Source: Candidatus Binataceae bacterium (GTDB taxonomy: Bacteria; Desulfobacterota; Binatia; Binatales; Binataceae). From it: a DNA stretch of 64,000 bases. The DNA is taken from positions 124,001 through 188,000 of the forward strand of contig DATGHL010000012.1 of assembly GCA_035308025.1 (NCBI GenBank), read 5' to 3'. This document shows positions 7,537 to 16,469 of the stretch, piece by piece. Both the position numbers and the translations under genes were made by a program. Numbering within the stretch: the first letter of the stretch is position 1; every line of letters begins with the position of its first letter. Under the pieces are notes generated by a model that was given only the letters and a program-made list of their open reading frames with translations, was not told where the DNA came from and searched no databases.

Positions 7537-9213
7537 GTTCGCGGGCGCGCGCGAGTGGCGGGCCGCGGCCTGAATGTACTTGATCGTCACCGGTGAGAGG
7601 TCGTCGCGTCCCACCCGCACGTCGATAATCGCGAAGGCTTTTTGGCGATGCGCCGCCTCGAGCGCGTCGCGCAGCTCGGTTAGGGTATTGGCGACAAAGC
7701 CGGCGCCGCCCCAATCCTCGGCCAGCTTCGCGTAGGGCCACGGCGGAATCTCGAGCAGGTCGCGGCGGTCGGAAGCGATCGGACGGAAGATGCCCCAGCC
7801 GCCATTGTTGACCACCATCACGATCGGATTGGCGCCGAACTTTGGCGCTTGAGAGATTTCGGGCCCGGTCATCTGAAAACCGCCGTCGCCGCAGAGCACC
7901 AGCGGCCGTTTGCCGGAGCCGACCTGCGCGCCCAGCGCGGCCGGCACCGCGAAGCCCATCGAGGCGTAAAAGCCGTGCGCGAAGTAGGTGCCCTGACCGG
8001 AGACCCGCACGTCGAGGCCGCCGAACAGCATGTCGCCGGCCTCAGAAATGACCATATAGCCGCGATGTTTCGCGACGAAATCATTGACCGCGCGCAGCAG
8101 GTCGCTGACTTTGACCGGCGCTTTGCCGGCGTTAACAGGCGCGGAGTTGTCAGGCAGATTACTCGCGTAGGTAATCGACTCCTGATGCCGCCGCAGATCC
8201 TGCTTGAGCAGCGCGCGCACAAAGTCACGCACGGCGACGTCGGTATAGGTGTGATACTTGACGTCGACCCGGCGATCGACCGCCCATACCGATTGCGCCT
8301 GAATGATATGCGGCGGGCGGTTGCCGAAGTTCATATCGGTGCGCAGGCATCCGAGGTTGAGTACGAAGTCCGCCGCGTCCATCCGGGCCACCAGCGGCCC
8401 CGGGCTGATCGGCCCGACGTGAACACCCAGGTAAAGCGGATGCTCCATCGGGAAGGCCCCCTTGCCCAGCACGGTGGCGCAGACCGGCGCGCCCATCCGT
8501 TCCGCCAGGGTGATCAGATCGTGCGAGGCCTTGTAGCGATGGATTTCGATTCCGGCGATCACGATTGGATGACGGGCCGCGTTGAACATGGCGGCGGTCT
8601 CGCGCGCCGCCTCGACGACCTTGCGCCGATCGGAGTCGGCAAAGTGCAGGCGGCCGTCCCACTCGATTAATTCGTCGGGAACCTCGATTTCACGGTCGAC
8701 CATGTCGCGATGGATCTCGACGTACCCCGGCTGCTGATTGGCCCAGACCGCGGTTGTCACCTCATGCAGCTCGCGGGCAGCCGTATGCGGATCGGTCAGC
8801 ACGCGCGAGGCGCAGGAGACCTCCTGGTAGATGCGATGCTGCGACTCGATCTCGCGCGCCTGATGATGAATCAGGGTGCCGAGCTTGCGCTCCTCTTCGC
8901 CCGGGCCGCCGGAAAAAATCAGCAGCGGCACCCGTTCGGAGAAGGAACCGGCGATTGGATTCACCATGTTATGGCCGCCGGCGCCGTAGGTCACGCAGAT
9001 TACGCCGATCTTGCCGGTCGCGCGCGCATAGCCGTCGGCCGCGAAACCGACTCCCGGTTCGTGCGCCAGCGTCAGAATATCTAAATCATGCTTGCGGCCG
9101 AGCGCGAAAAACAGCTTGAGCGCGAGATCCCCGGGAATCCCGAAGACGTGCCGCACACCAATTTTCTTGAGATAGACGACGAGAAACTCGCCCAGGGTCA
9201 TACGCCGCTTCAT
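7519..9213 (-). CDS. Thiamine-diphosphate enzyme, decarboxylase/acetolactate synthase family
   Basis: A 564-residue three-domain ThDP enzyme. The PYR domain has the catalytic Glu52 in LAHEPGVGFAADGYAR. A central Rossmann domain covers about 195-330, and the PP domain holds the metal and ThDP motif GDGGFQMTG followed by the NN pair in MVVNNGGWG. The small residue set resembles indolepyruvate/pyruvate decarboxylases and related 2-oxoacid lyases more than true acetolactate synthase; no regulatory subunit gene lies nearby. A 2-oxoacid decarboxylase is the best call, with substrate unknown. The start is ATG 9213. Confidence 0.85.
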   Translation of the reverse strand: MKRRMTLGEFLVVYLKKIGVRHVFGIPGDLALKLFFALGRKHDLDILTLAHEPGVGFAADGYARATGKIGVICVTYGAGGHNMVNPIAGSFSERVPLLIFSGGPGEEERKLGTLIHHQAREIESQHRIYQEVSCASRVLTDPHTAARELHEVTTAVWANQQPGYVEIHRDMVDREIEVPDELIEWDGRLHFADSDRRKVVEAARETAAMFNAARHPIVIAGIEIHRYKASHDLITLAERMGAPVCATVLGKGAFPMEHPLYLGVHVGPISPGPLVARMDAADFVLNLGCLRTDMNFGNRPPHIIQAQSVWAVDRRVDVKYHTYTDVAVRDFVRALLKQDLRRHQESITYASNLPDNSAPVNAGKAPVKVSDLLRAVNDFVAKHRGYMVISEAGDMLFGGLDVRVSGQGTYFAHGFYASMGFAVPAALGAQVGSGKRPLVLCGDGGFQMTGPEISQAPKFGANPIVMVVNNGGWGIFRPIASDRRDLLEIPPWPYAKLAEDWGGAGFVANTLTELRDALEAAHRQKAFAIIDVRVGRDDLSPVTIKYIQAAARHSRAPANSRRND

Positions 9214-9321
9214 CCGGTAACCTCCGGCGCGATTCTAGCTGAAAGTCGCGCCGGAATCCCGGCGCTTCGCGATATAACCGGCGTCGGCAACGATGTGCTA
9301 AGCTCAACGCGTAGGCCAAGC

Positions 9322-9636
9322 ATGTTTCGCTCGTTTCTCAGGACGCAGTTGCTGAACCCGATACGGATGCGTGGGCTGATCGTCCATCTGCCGAAGTTCG
9401 CGCGGGTCTTCTATCGCCTGATGGGCGATCAGCGGGTCTCGGTGATCGCGAAAGCGGTGCCCTTTCTGGGCTTGCTGCTCTTGCTGACGCCGCCCGCACT
9501 CGAGCTCGATTTCATCCCGGGTATCGGCCAGCTCGATTGGGTGCTGGTCGGCTACATCTCCCTCAAGCTCTTCCTCTGGCTCTGCCCTCCCGACGTCGTG
9601 CGCGAGCATGTTGCGCAGGTCGGCCGTGGGGCGTAG
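9322..9636 (+). CDS. DUF1232 (YkvA-like) small membrane protein
   Basis: A 104-residue protein with the DUF1232 pattern: a first membrane segment VIAKAVPFLGLLLLLTPPAL, then the LDFIPGIGQLDWVLVGYISL signature. Function is unknown in the family. The frame is open further upstream, but ATG 9322 matches the usual length. It leads a tightly spaced series with the UPF0182 gene (18 bp) and the two-component pair. Confidence 0.75.
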   Translation: MFRSFLRTQLLNPIRMRGLIVHLPKFARVFYRLMGDQRVSVIAKAVPFLGLLLLLTPPALELDFIPGIGQLDWVLVGYISLKLFLWLCPPDVVREHVAQVGRGA

Positions 9637-9654
9637 AGAATAACCACCGAATCG

Positions 9655-12423
9655 ATGCGCTCCCGTTCATTCCTGATCAGCCTGGCGGCGATTATAATCG
9701 CCGCGCTTATCACGCTAAGCCTCACCGCGAGCCTGCTCGTCGATTATCTGTGGTTCGGCGCGCTGGGCTTTCGCGGCGTCTTCACGACGACGCTGATAGC
9801 ACAGGCGGCAATTTTCGCCGCAGTATGGGCGATCACGTTTCTGGCGATTGGCGCCAGCGGACTCCTCGCGCTGCGGCTCAGCCGCGATCGTGAACGCCTG
9901 CGCGTCGTACGCCGCAATCCGGAAGTAACCGAAGTCAATCTGCCGGAACTGATTCGCTCGCTGAGCGATCGCGTTCCGTGGAAGGTGCTGATTCTCGGCG
10001 TTGCCGCAGTGCTGGGGTTCTTCGTCGCGCAGTCCGAGGCCTCGAGCTGGGATGTCTATTTGAAGGGCCTGCTGGGCGTGCCCTTCGGCGTCAAGGAACC
10101 GGCCTTCGGGCTCGACATCAGCTTTTTCGTCTTTGCGCTGCCGCTGCTCGAGGAGCTGCGCGATCTTTTCCTGACCGTTCTGGTCCTGGCCAGTATCGTG
10201 ACCGCGGCAATTTACTGGGTGCGCGGTTCGCTGGATTTTCGTGAATCGCCGCCCCAGATCTCGCCGTCGTGCGCCGCGCATTTTTCAGTCCTGCTGGGAA
10301 TTTTCTTTCTGCAACGCGCCTTTGGCTATTGGCTGGCGCGCTACGCGCTGACGCTGCACTCCAACGATATCGTCTTCGGCCTGCGCTACGTCGATGACGT
10401 TTTATGGAAGCCGGCTTTGTGGGTGCTTGTGGTGCTGGCGGTCGCCGCAGCCGCGATCTGTATCGCGAATGCGCGCGAAGGTAATCCGCGCCAGGCCGTC
10501 GCCGCGGCGATCGTGGTGTTTGCACCGGCGATCATTCTGAACCTGATTGGACCAGTGATCGAACGCCTGCGGGTCAAGCCTGACGAGCTGCGCATCGAGC
10601 AGCCCTACATCGCGCGCAATATCAAGCTGACGCGGACGGCCTATCAGCTTGACGCCGTGGACGTTAAGCCCTTCCAGGGCTCCGGCCAACTGACCGCGGC
10701 GTCGCTCGAACGCGACGCGACCACGGTCAAGAATATCCGGCTGTGGGATCCGCGTCCGCTGATCGCGACTTATCAGCAGTTGCAGGAAATCCGCCTGTAC
10801 TACAACTTTCGCGACGTCGATATCGATCGTTACTGGCTCGGCGGCGAGGAGACTCAGGTGATGCTCTCCGGCCGCGAGCTGAACCTCGAGCTGCTGCCGC
10901 AGAACGCGCAGACCTGGGTCAACCGCCATCTCAAGTTCACGCACGGCTACGGGCTCGTGATGAGCCCGGTGAACACCAAAGATCAGGAGGGGCTGCCGCA
11001 GCTCTATATCAAGAATATACCGCCGCAATCAGATATTGACCTCAAGATTTCGCAGCCCGGCATCTACTACGGCGAGTCGGCGGACAACTATGCGGTGGTG
11101 AATTCGGCGACGCCCGAATTTGACTATCCGCGCGGCAACGACAACGCGTTCGGCTACTATCATGGCAGCGGCGGGGTTCCCGTTAGCGGCTTTTTGCGCC
11201 GGCTGCTGTTCAGCTTCTACTATCGCGACGTGAACCTGCTGCTAACCGACAATATAATCGCCGACAGCAAAATCCTGTTGCGCCGCAATATCACCGATCG
11301 CATCGCAACGCTCGCGCCATTTCTGCTTCAAGACCCTGATCCCTACATGGTAGTGCATGATGGCGGGCTCTACTGGATAACTGACTGCTATACGGTGAGC
11401 GATCATTATCCCTACTCGCAGCGGAATCGCGACCAGATTAATTATATTCGAAACTCCGTGAAAGCGGTGGTGGATGCCTACACCGGCGAGACCACTTTCT
11501 ATGTCTCGGATGCGGCGGATCCGATTATCCGGACCTGGCAAAAAATCTATCCTGCCATGTTCAAAACGCTGGCCGAGATGCCGCCCGAGTTGCGCGCCCA
11601 TATCCGCTATCCCGAGCAGCTCTTTCTAATTCAGGCGGAGATCTACGGCACCTACCATATGACTGACCCGGCGGTTTTCTATAATCGCGAGGATGTCTGG
11701 ACTTTCCCGCGCGAAAACTACTCGGACGAGACCATGCCGATGCAGCCGTATTACGTAATTATGCGGCTGCCGGGAGAGACCAAGGCTGAGTATATCTTGA
11801 TGCTCCCGATGGTGCCGCAGGGGCGCGATAATATGATTTCATGGCTGGCGGCGCGCTGTGACGGCGCCGACTATGGGCATCTGTTTGAATTTGAGTTTTC
11901 CAAAGACAAATTGTTTTACGGCCCCTATCAGATTCAGGCCCGCATAAATCAGAACCCGGAAATTTCGCAGCAATACTCACTGTGGAACCAGATGGGCTCG
12001 AAAGTCCTGCTCGGCAACCTGCTGGTAATTCCGGTCGAGGACGCGCTGCTTTATGTCGAGCCGCTCTACATTCGGGCGTCGAACGGGCAACTGCCGGAAT
12101 TAAAGCGCGTGATCGCTTCGTACAGCGATCGCATCGTGATGGGCGATGATCTGGAATCGACGCTGGCGAAGCTCTTCAAGGGCGAGACGCCGGCTGCGCT
12201 GAAACCGTCCGCAACAGCGCCGGCCGCAAGTGTCGCGGTCGTGAGCGGAACCGCGGCGACGGCCGGCGTTAGTGATCTGACTACCGCGACTGATCATTAC
12301 CAGCACGCGCTCGACGCGCTCAAGCAGGGTGATTGGCCGCGCTTCGGAACGGAAATGCAGGCGCTGGGTGCAGTGCTGGCGCGGCCGCCGAATAGTCCAA
12401 ACCCGAATAGTCCCAGCCACTAA
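9655..12423 (+). CDS. UPF0182 (COG1615) large membrane protein
   Basis: A 922-residue member of UPF0182. The first third holds about seven membrane segments (for example residues 8-28, 42-66, 105-125, 160-185, 205-225 and 260-300). A large extracytoplasmic domain follows with family motifs such as VNRHLKFTHGYGLVMSP and NPEISQQYSLWNQMGSKVL. An Ala/Thr-rich tail ends the protein. The biochemical role of UPF0182 is unknown; it occurs in actinobacteria, cyanobacteria and some other phyla. Only three bases separate its stop from the sensor kinase start, so signalling and this protein are probably linked. Confidence 0.93.
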   Translation: MRSRSFLISLAAIIIAALITLSLTASLLVDYLWFGALGFRGVFTTTLIAQAAIFAAVWAITFLAIGASGLLALRLSRDRERLRVVRRNPEVTEVNLPELIRSLSDRVPWKVLILGVAAVLGFFVAQSEASSWDVYLKGLLGVPFGVKEPAFGLDISFFVFALPLLEELRDLFLTVLVLASIVTAAIYWVRGSLDFRESPPQISPSCAAHFSVLLGIFFLQRAFGYWLARYALTLHSNDIVFGLRYVDDVLWKPALWVLVVLAVAAAAICIANAREGNPRQAVAAAIVVFAPAIILNLIGPVIERLRVKPDELRIEQPYIARNIKLTRTAYQLDAVDVKPFQGSGQLTAASLERDATTVKNIRLWDPRPLIATYQQLQEIRLYYNFRDVDIDRYWLGGEETQVMLSGRELNLELLPQNAQTWVNRHLKFTHGYGLVMSPVNTKDQEGLPQLYIKNIPPQSDIDLKISQPGIYYGESADNYAVVNSATPEFDYPRGNDNAFGYYHGSGGVPVSGFLRRLLFSFYYRDVNLLLTDNIIADSKILLRRNITDRIATLAPFLLQDPDPYMVVHDGGLYWITDCYTVSDHYPYSQRNRDQINYIRNSVKAVVDAYTGETTFYVSDAADPIIRTWQKIYPAMFKTLAEMPPELRAHIRYPEQLFLIQAEIYGTYHMTDPAVFYNREDVWTFPRENYSDETMPMQPYYVIMRLPGETKAEYILMLPMVPQGRDNMISWLAARCDGADYGHLFEFEFSKDKLFYGPYQIQARINQNPEISQQYSLWNQMGSKVLLGNLLVIPVEDALLYVEPLYIRASNGQLPELKRVIASYSDRIVMGDDLESTLAKLFKGETPAALKPSATAPAASVAVVSGTAATAGVSDLTTATDHYQHALDALKQGDWPRFGTEMQALGAVLARPPNSPNPNSPSH

Positions 12424-12426
12424 CGC

Positions 12427-14076
12427 ATGCGCCCTTGGGGGAGGGTCGTGAAGCAAGTCCTTTCGCCCGCTGCCGCAACTGCGCCGCCGCACGACAATCT
12501 CGCCGGTGATGCGCCGCAACTCAGCGTGGGGCTGCAGCAGCTCGCCGCCAATGCGCGAGCGGCGTGCGACGGCGTCGCTTGTGTAATCGCGTGGCGGCGC
12601 GCGATTGACGCGGGGATAGTGCAGGCGGCGGATCAGATCTTTGCGCGGGCGGCTCTGAATTCACTGTTGGCGCTGGTCGCGCGTCAAAGCGAGCATCTTC
12701 CAGCGCACGCAATCGTCAAACTTGAGCCCGGCCAGCTTGCAGCAATCGCGAAGGCGCGACTGGCTGACGATTGCGCGCTCCAGGGATTCGCACTGTCGAG
12801 CACTCCGATTACGACGATCGCGCTTGTGCCGGTGGGCCGGCGCGCTGCCGACGTTGCGGCGCTCGCGCGGCTGGTCTACGACCGGGCACGCGAGATCCTC
12901 GCCATGGACGAGCTCGCGACGTCGCGGGCCTTCTGGCAAAAGCAGGCGTCGGCAAGCGGCGAGCGGCTCGCGGCGGCACAGGATGAGCTGACGGCGATCG
13001 CGGCAGAGCGCGCGGCGCTTCAAGGGATAGTCGCCGACTGCCTGAAGCTGCCGCCGCAACGCCGTTTCGCCGGTTTGGGAGAGCGGGTCGCGCGCTTCGG
13101 CTCGTTTGGCTCGTGGCTGGTTGCAGCCGTAATCGAGGGCGAACTACGCGTGGCCGCCGCTTCAACGGCGTTGACGCGGATCACGGCTCTCGGCGCGAAC
13201 AGCGCACTCGCCGAGTGCCTCCGCCGTAACGTTGTCACCGTCCGCGAGCGCGACGCCGGCTCTGCGCCTCCTGTCGAAGAAGATCGGATATTTTCAGCTT
13301 TTCCTGTGTACGTCTGCGTCCCGCTCTCCAAAGGCGCAATTGCTCTGGCGGCAAGCGGCGCGATCGCGCCGACAGTGCTCGCAAGCCTCGAACGGCTGGG
13401 GCTTGCGCTCGGCCCGATCGTCGAGCGATGGCTGGCGGAGCAGGAAGCTGCGCGATTGCAAAGCCTGGTGCGCAGCCTCGGGATGCGGATGTTCAGCGCG
13501 ATCGATGGCGAGCGTGCGCGGATCGCGCGCGATCTGCACGACCATCTGGCGCAGTTGCTGACGGCGGCGCGGCTCGCGCTAACCGCCGATCCGCAACAAG
13601 CGCGCGAGGTCTTGAAGCAGCTCGACGAGGCGCTGCGCCTGCGCGTGCGGGAGTTGCGGCCGGCCGCGTTGGGCCGCTCGACGCTCCGCGAGGCGATCGG
13701 CTTCGAAATCCATCGTCTGGCCGAGGCCGGTATTAAGGCGCGCCTGCTCCATCCGGAATGGACCAAAACTATTCCGCGACCGCTTCAGGAGCTATGTTAC
13801 CAGGTGGCGCGAGAGGCGATTTCAAACGTGATACGCCATTCAGGGGCGACCCGCGCCGAAATCAGTACGGAACGCCGGGGCGGCCGGATCTTCCTGCGGA
13901 TCGACGATAACGGCCGGGGCATCGCGGCGCGCAAAGCCCTGACGCTGAAGGTGGATGGCAACGTCGGGATGGGGCTGGCCGGAATGAGCGAGCGGCTCAA
14001 GCTGATGGGCGGTGCGCTCAGGCTCGAACGGCTCGGCGGCGTCACGCGGCTTACTGCGGAGGTGCCGGAGCGCTGA
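12427..14076 (+). CDS. NarL-type sensor histidine kinase
   Basis: A 549-residue kinase that autophosphorylates on His371 in the HisKA_3 motif GERARIARDLHDHLAQLL. It has a C-terminal HATPase domain with IDDNGRGI and GNVGMGLAGMSERLKLMGG. The N-terminal 330 residues lack membrane segments, and the part around 200-320 looks GAF-like with a coiled stretch before it, so sensing is probably cytoplasmic. The stop overlaps the response-regulator start by one base (TGATG). GTG 12448 is a possible alternative start. The signal is unknown; co-location with the UPF0182 gene suggests the envelope. Confidence 0.92.
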   Translation: MRPWGRVVKQVLSPAAATAPPHDNLAGDAPQLSVGLQQLAANARAACDGVACVIAWRRAIDAGIVQAADQIFARAALNSLLALVARQSEHLPAHAIVKLEPGQLAAIAKARLADDCALQGFALSSTPITTIALVPVGRRAADVAALARLVYDRAREILAMDELATSRAFWQKQASASGERLAAAQDELTAIAAERAALQGIVADCLKLPPQRRFAGLGERVARFGSFGSWLVAAVIEGELRVAAASTALTRITALGANSALAECLRRNVVTVRERDAGSAPPVEEDRIFSAFPVYVCVPLSKGAIALAASGAIAPTVLASLERLGLALGPIVERWLAEQEAARLQSLVRSLGMRMFSAIDGERARIARDLHDHLAQLLTAARLALTADPQQAREVLKQLDEALRLRVRELRPAALGRSTLREAIGFEIHRLAEAGIKARLLHPEWTKTIPRPLQELCYQVAREAISNVIRHSGATRAEISTERRGGRIFLRIDDNGRGIAARKALTLKVDGNVGMGLAGMSERLKLMGGALRLERLGGVTRLTAEVPER

Positions 14077-14735
14077 TGGGGGAAGAACTTAAAGGGCTGC
14101 GCGTGATGATCGTTGACGATCATCACATCGTGCGGGCGGCGCTGCGCCTACTGCTCGAGCAGTCCGGCTGCGAGGTCGTCGCCGAGGCGGCCGATGCGCA
14201 GACGGCTTTGGCGCTCGCGCCGAAGACCCGGCCCCGCGTCGTCATGATGGACCTCGAGATGCCGGGGATGGATGGAATTGCCGCGACGCGCCGGCTGCGG
14301 CAGGCGGCGCCCAACGCCAAGGTAATTCTCCTGTCGGCCTATGACGAGGAAAAGGACGTGGTTGAAGCGTTGACCGCCGCGGGCGCGGCGGGTTATTTGC
14401 TGAAGTCCGACGCCCCCGACGAATTGCTCAGCGCGGTGCGCGCGGTCAGTGCGGGCGGGCGCTACATGAGTCCCTCAGTTGCGCCGCTGCTGCTGCGGCG
14501 GATCAGTGACCCGGCGCCCAGTCCCGACGGTGAGCCCCGGCTGACGAACCGCGAACGCGACGTCCTGCGGCTGGTCGGTCACGGCGCGACCAGCAAGGAG
14601 ATCGCGGCGCAGCTCGGGATAAGTCCCAAGACCGCCCAGGTGCATCGCGACAATCTCAAAGGCAAACTCAACTTACGCACCACCGCCGACCTGGTGCGTT
14701 ACGCGATCCAGCACAAAATCGTTAAGCTGCGGTAG
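14076..14735 (+). CDS. NarL/FixJ-type response regulator
   Basis: A 219-residue transcription regulator. The receiver domain has the acidic pair DD (14-15), the phospho-acceptor Asp59 in MMDLEMPGMDG and a conserved Lys in YLLKSDAP. The C-terminal LuxR-type helix-turn-helix reads LTNRERDVLRLVGHGATSKE and IAAQLGISPKTAQVHRDNL. It is the partner of the kinase directly upstream, from sequence overlap and family match. Its targets are unknown; the operon containing it is the first candidate. Confidence 0.94.
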   Translation: MGEELKGLRVMIVDDHHIVRAALRLLLEQSGCEVVAEAADAQTALALAPKTRPRVVMMDLEMPGMDGIAATRRLRQAAPNAKVILLSAYDEEKDVVEALTAAGAAGYLLKSDAPDELLSAVRAVSAGGRYMSPSVAPLLLRRISDPAPSPDGEPRLTNRERDVLRLVGHGATSKEIAAQLGISPKTAQVHRDNLKGKLNLRTTADLVRYAIQHKIVKLR

Positions 14736-14808
14736 CGTGCTTGCGGATAATGAGCGCGCCGTTAATGCTGCAAAAAATTTGTGAAAACTGACGACAGGAG
14801 GGCGAGCT

Positions 14809-15486
14809 ATGGCGGAAATGGCGTTGTTTGATGCGATCTATTCGGCGGGCGCGATCAGAAAATTCCGGCCCGATCCGGTGCCCGACGAAATCATCACCAA
14901 GGTGCTCGACGCCGCGATCCGGGCGCCGTCGGGCAGCAACACCCAGGCGTGGCTCTTCGTCGTGGTCAAGGACGCGGAAAAACGCCGCCGACTCGGCGCA
15001 GTGTACAAGAAAACTTCAGACATCCTCATGAAGCTTTACGCCGGGATGCCGCGTCCCGAACATATTGACGAGAAGAAATACGAACGCTTCATGCAGGCCG
15101 TCATGCATCTGTTCGACCATATGGGCGAGGTACCGGTGCTGCTCGTGCCGTGCCTGAGAGCCTCGATGTGGAGCGGGGCTGCGGCCCTGCCGGACGACCT
15201 CAAGACGCGGATGGCGGGGCTGGGGCGAATCGCCGGCTCGAGCATTTATCCCGCGGTGCAAAACATCATCCTGGCCTGCCGCGCCTTCGGTCTCGGCACC
15301 ACGCTGACGACGATTCATGCCTTCTACGAAGACGAAGTGCGCGCGATCCTGAATCTCCCGGCGGAGGTGCAAACCTACGCGCTGATGCCGATCGGCTATC
15401 CGCAGGGCCATCACTACCGGGTGCAGCGCAAGCCGGTGAGCGAGGTGGCCTGTCTCGACAGCTACGGCAAGCCCTGGCCCGCGTAA
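14809..15486 (+). CDS. Nitroreductase family FMN oxidoreductase
   Basis: A 225-residue nitroreductase-fold flavoprotein. The N-terminal FMN phosphate-binding region (RKFRPDPVPDEIITKVLDAA, then RAPSGSNTQAW) and the late GLGTTLTT segment are characteristic. Family members reduce nitroaromatics, quinones or unsaturated substrates with NAD(P)H, and a few dehalogenate; the substrate here is not evident. ATG 14809 is preceded by AGGAGGGCGAGCT, a clear Shine-Dalgarno. It may follow the response regulator in the same transcript after a 73 bp gap. Confidence 0.9.
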   Translation: MAEMALFDAIYSAGAIRKFRPDPVPDEIITKVLDAAIRAPSGSNTQAWLFVVVKDAEKRRRLGAVYKKTSDILMKLYAGMPRPEHIDEKKYERFMQAVMHLFDHMGEVPVLLVPCLRASMWSGAAALPDDLKTRMAGLGRIAGSSIYPAVQNIILACRAFGLGTTLTTIHAFYEDEVRAILNLPAEVQTYALMPIGYPQGHHYRVQRKPVSEVACLDSYGKPWPA

Positions 15487-15547
15487 CGATCCATTAAAAG
15501 CCGGGCCGCGCGTTTTGCGACGGTGGCCCGGCTTGATATCGCGCCGG

Positions 15548-16222
15548 ATGATCCCGATTCGCGACAGCGAGGCCGTCCGGCGCTTCAGCCCGGTCAACAC
15601 CCTATTGATCGTGGCGAACGTCGCGATATTCGCCTACGGGCGCTGGGAAACGAGGTCCAGCGGCGCGGACCTTGTGCGTTTCGCGATGGTGCCTGCGCTG
15701 GTGAGCCAGCCGCATCCGCTAGGACTCGAGGCAAGCATTCTCGCGACTTTGGTGACGTCGCAATTTCTTCATGCCGGGCCGCTCCATCTCGCCGGCAACA
15801 TGCTTTATCTCCTGATCTTCGGTCCGGCGGTCGAGGCGCGAATGGGCCATCGGCGATTTCTCGGCTTCTACCCGATTGCCGGAGTCGCCGCCGGACTCGC
15901 GACAGTCGCGATGGCGCCGTCGTCGCCGGTCGCAGTCGTGGGGGCAAGCGGGGCGATCGCGGGCGTGCTGGGGGCGTACTTTTCACTCTTTCCGCGCGGG
16001 CGGATCACGACCTTCATTTTCATCCGCACAATCCGGATTCCGGCGATCGTCTATCTGCTGGCCTGGTTTGCGATCCAGCTTTATTCCGGAGTGGCAAGCA
16101 GCGCGCCCGGTCCGATGTTCGGCGGGGTCGCCTGGTGGGCGCACGTCGGCGGCTTTCTTTTTGGCGTGGCGGCGGGCCCGATCCTCGCGCGCCCGATAGC
16201 TCCCGCGCGCCGGCGACGATGA
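15548..16222 (+). CDS. Rhomboid family intramembrane serine protease
   Basis: A 224-residue polytopic protein with the rhomboid catalytic dyad: Ser in VGASGAIAGVLGAYF (about residue 134) and His in WWAHVGGFLFG (about residue 198). HLAGNMLYLLIFGPAVEARMG supplies the N-terminal family motif with the conserved Asn. About six to seven membrane segments are visible. Upstream codons exist to 15515, but ATG 15548 (MIPIRDSEAVRRFSPVN) matches the usual rhomboid start. The product cleaves membrane proteins within the bilayer; targets are unknown. Confidence 0.9.
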   Translation: MIPIRDSEAVRRFSPVNTLLIVANVAIFAYGRWETRSSGADLVRFAMVPALVSQPHPLGLEASILATLVTSQFLHAGPLHLAGNMLYLLIFGPAVEARMGHRRFLGFYPIAGVAAGLATVAMAPSSPVAVVGASGAIAGVLGAYFSLFPRGRITTFIFIRTIRIPAIVYLLAWFAIQLYSGVASSAPGPMFGGVAWWAHVGGFLFGVAAGPILARPIAPARRRR

Positions 16223-16339
16223 GATTTCCACAACTCGCGCCGGCGGCTGGCGTTCGCGAGAAGAAATGCTTGGCTCGGATGCGGGGGAATCCACAGGATT
16301 GAGCAAAATTGTGTGTATAGACTCTGCGCGCATAGTGGA

Positions 16340-16367
16340 TTGACGGTGGACGCGCGGCGGATAACAT
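16340..16367 (+). promoter_or_regulatory. Promoter upstream of dnaB
   Basis: TTGACG (16340-16345) and TAACAT (16362-16367) are spaced by 16 bp, giving a leader of about 95 nt before the dnaB ATG. The surrounding DNA is AT-richer than the genes on either side. Confidence 0.55.
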
Positions 16368-16469
16368 AAAAATGTTCAATTCCGGAAGGGGCTTCGCGCC
16401 GCGGCGCGGTCCGCGCTTTCGGTCTTGGTCCGGTTTCGTGTATCCCGGAGCATCGGAGCGAGGTGGTTG

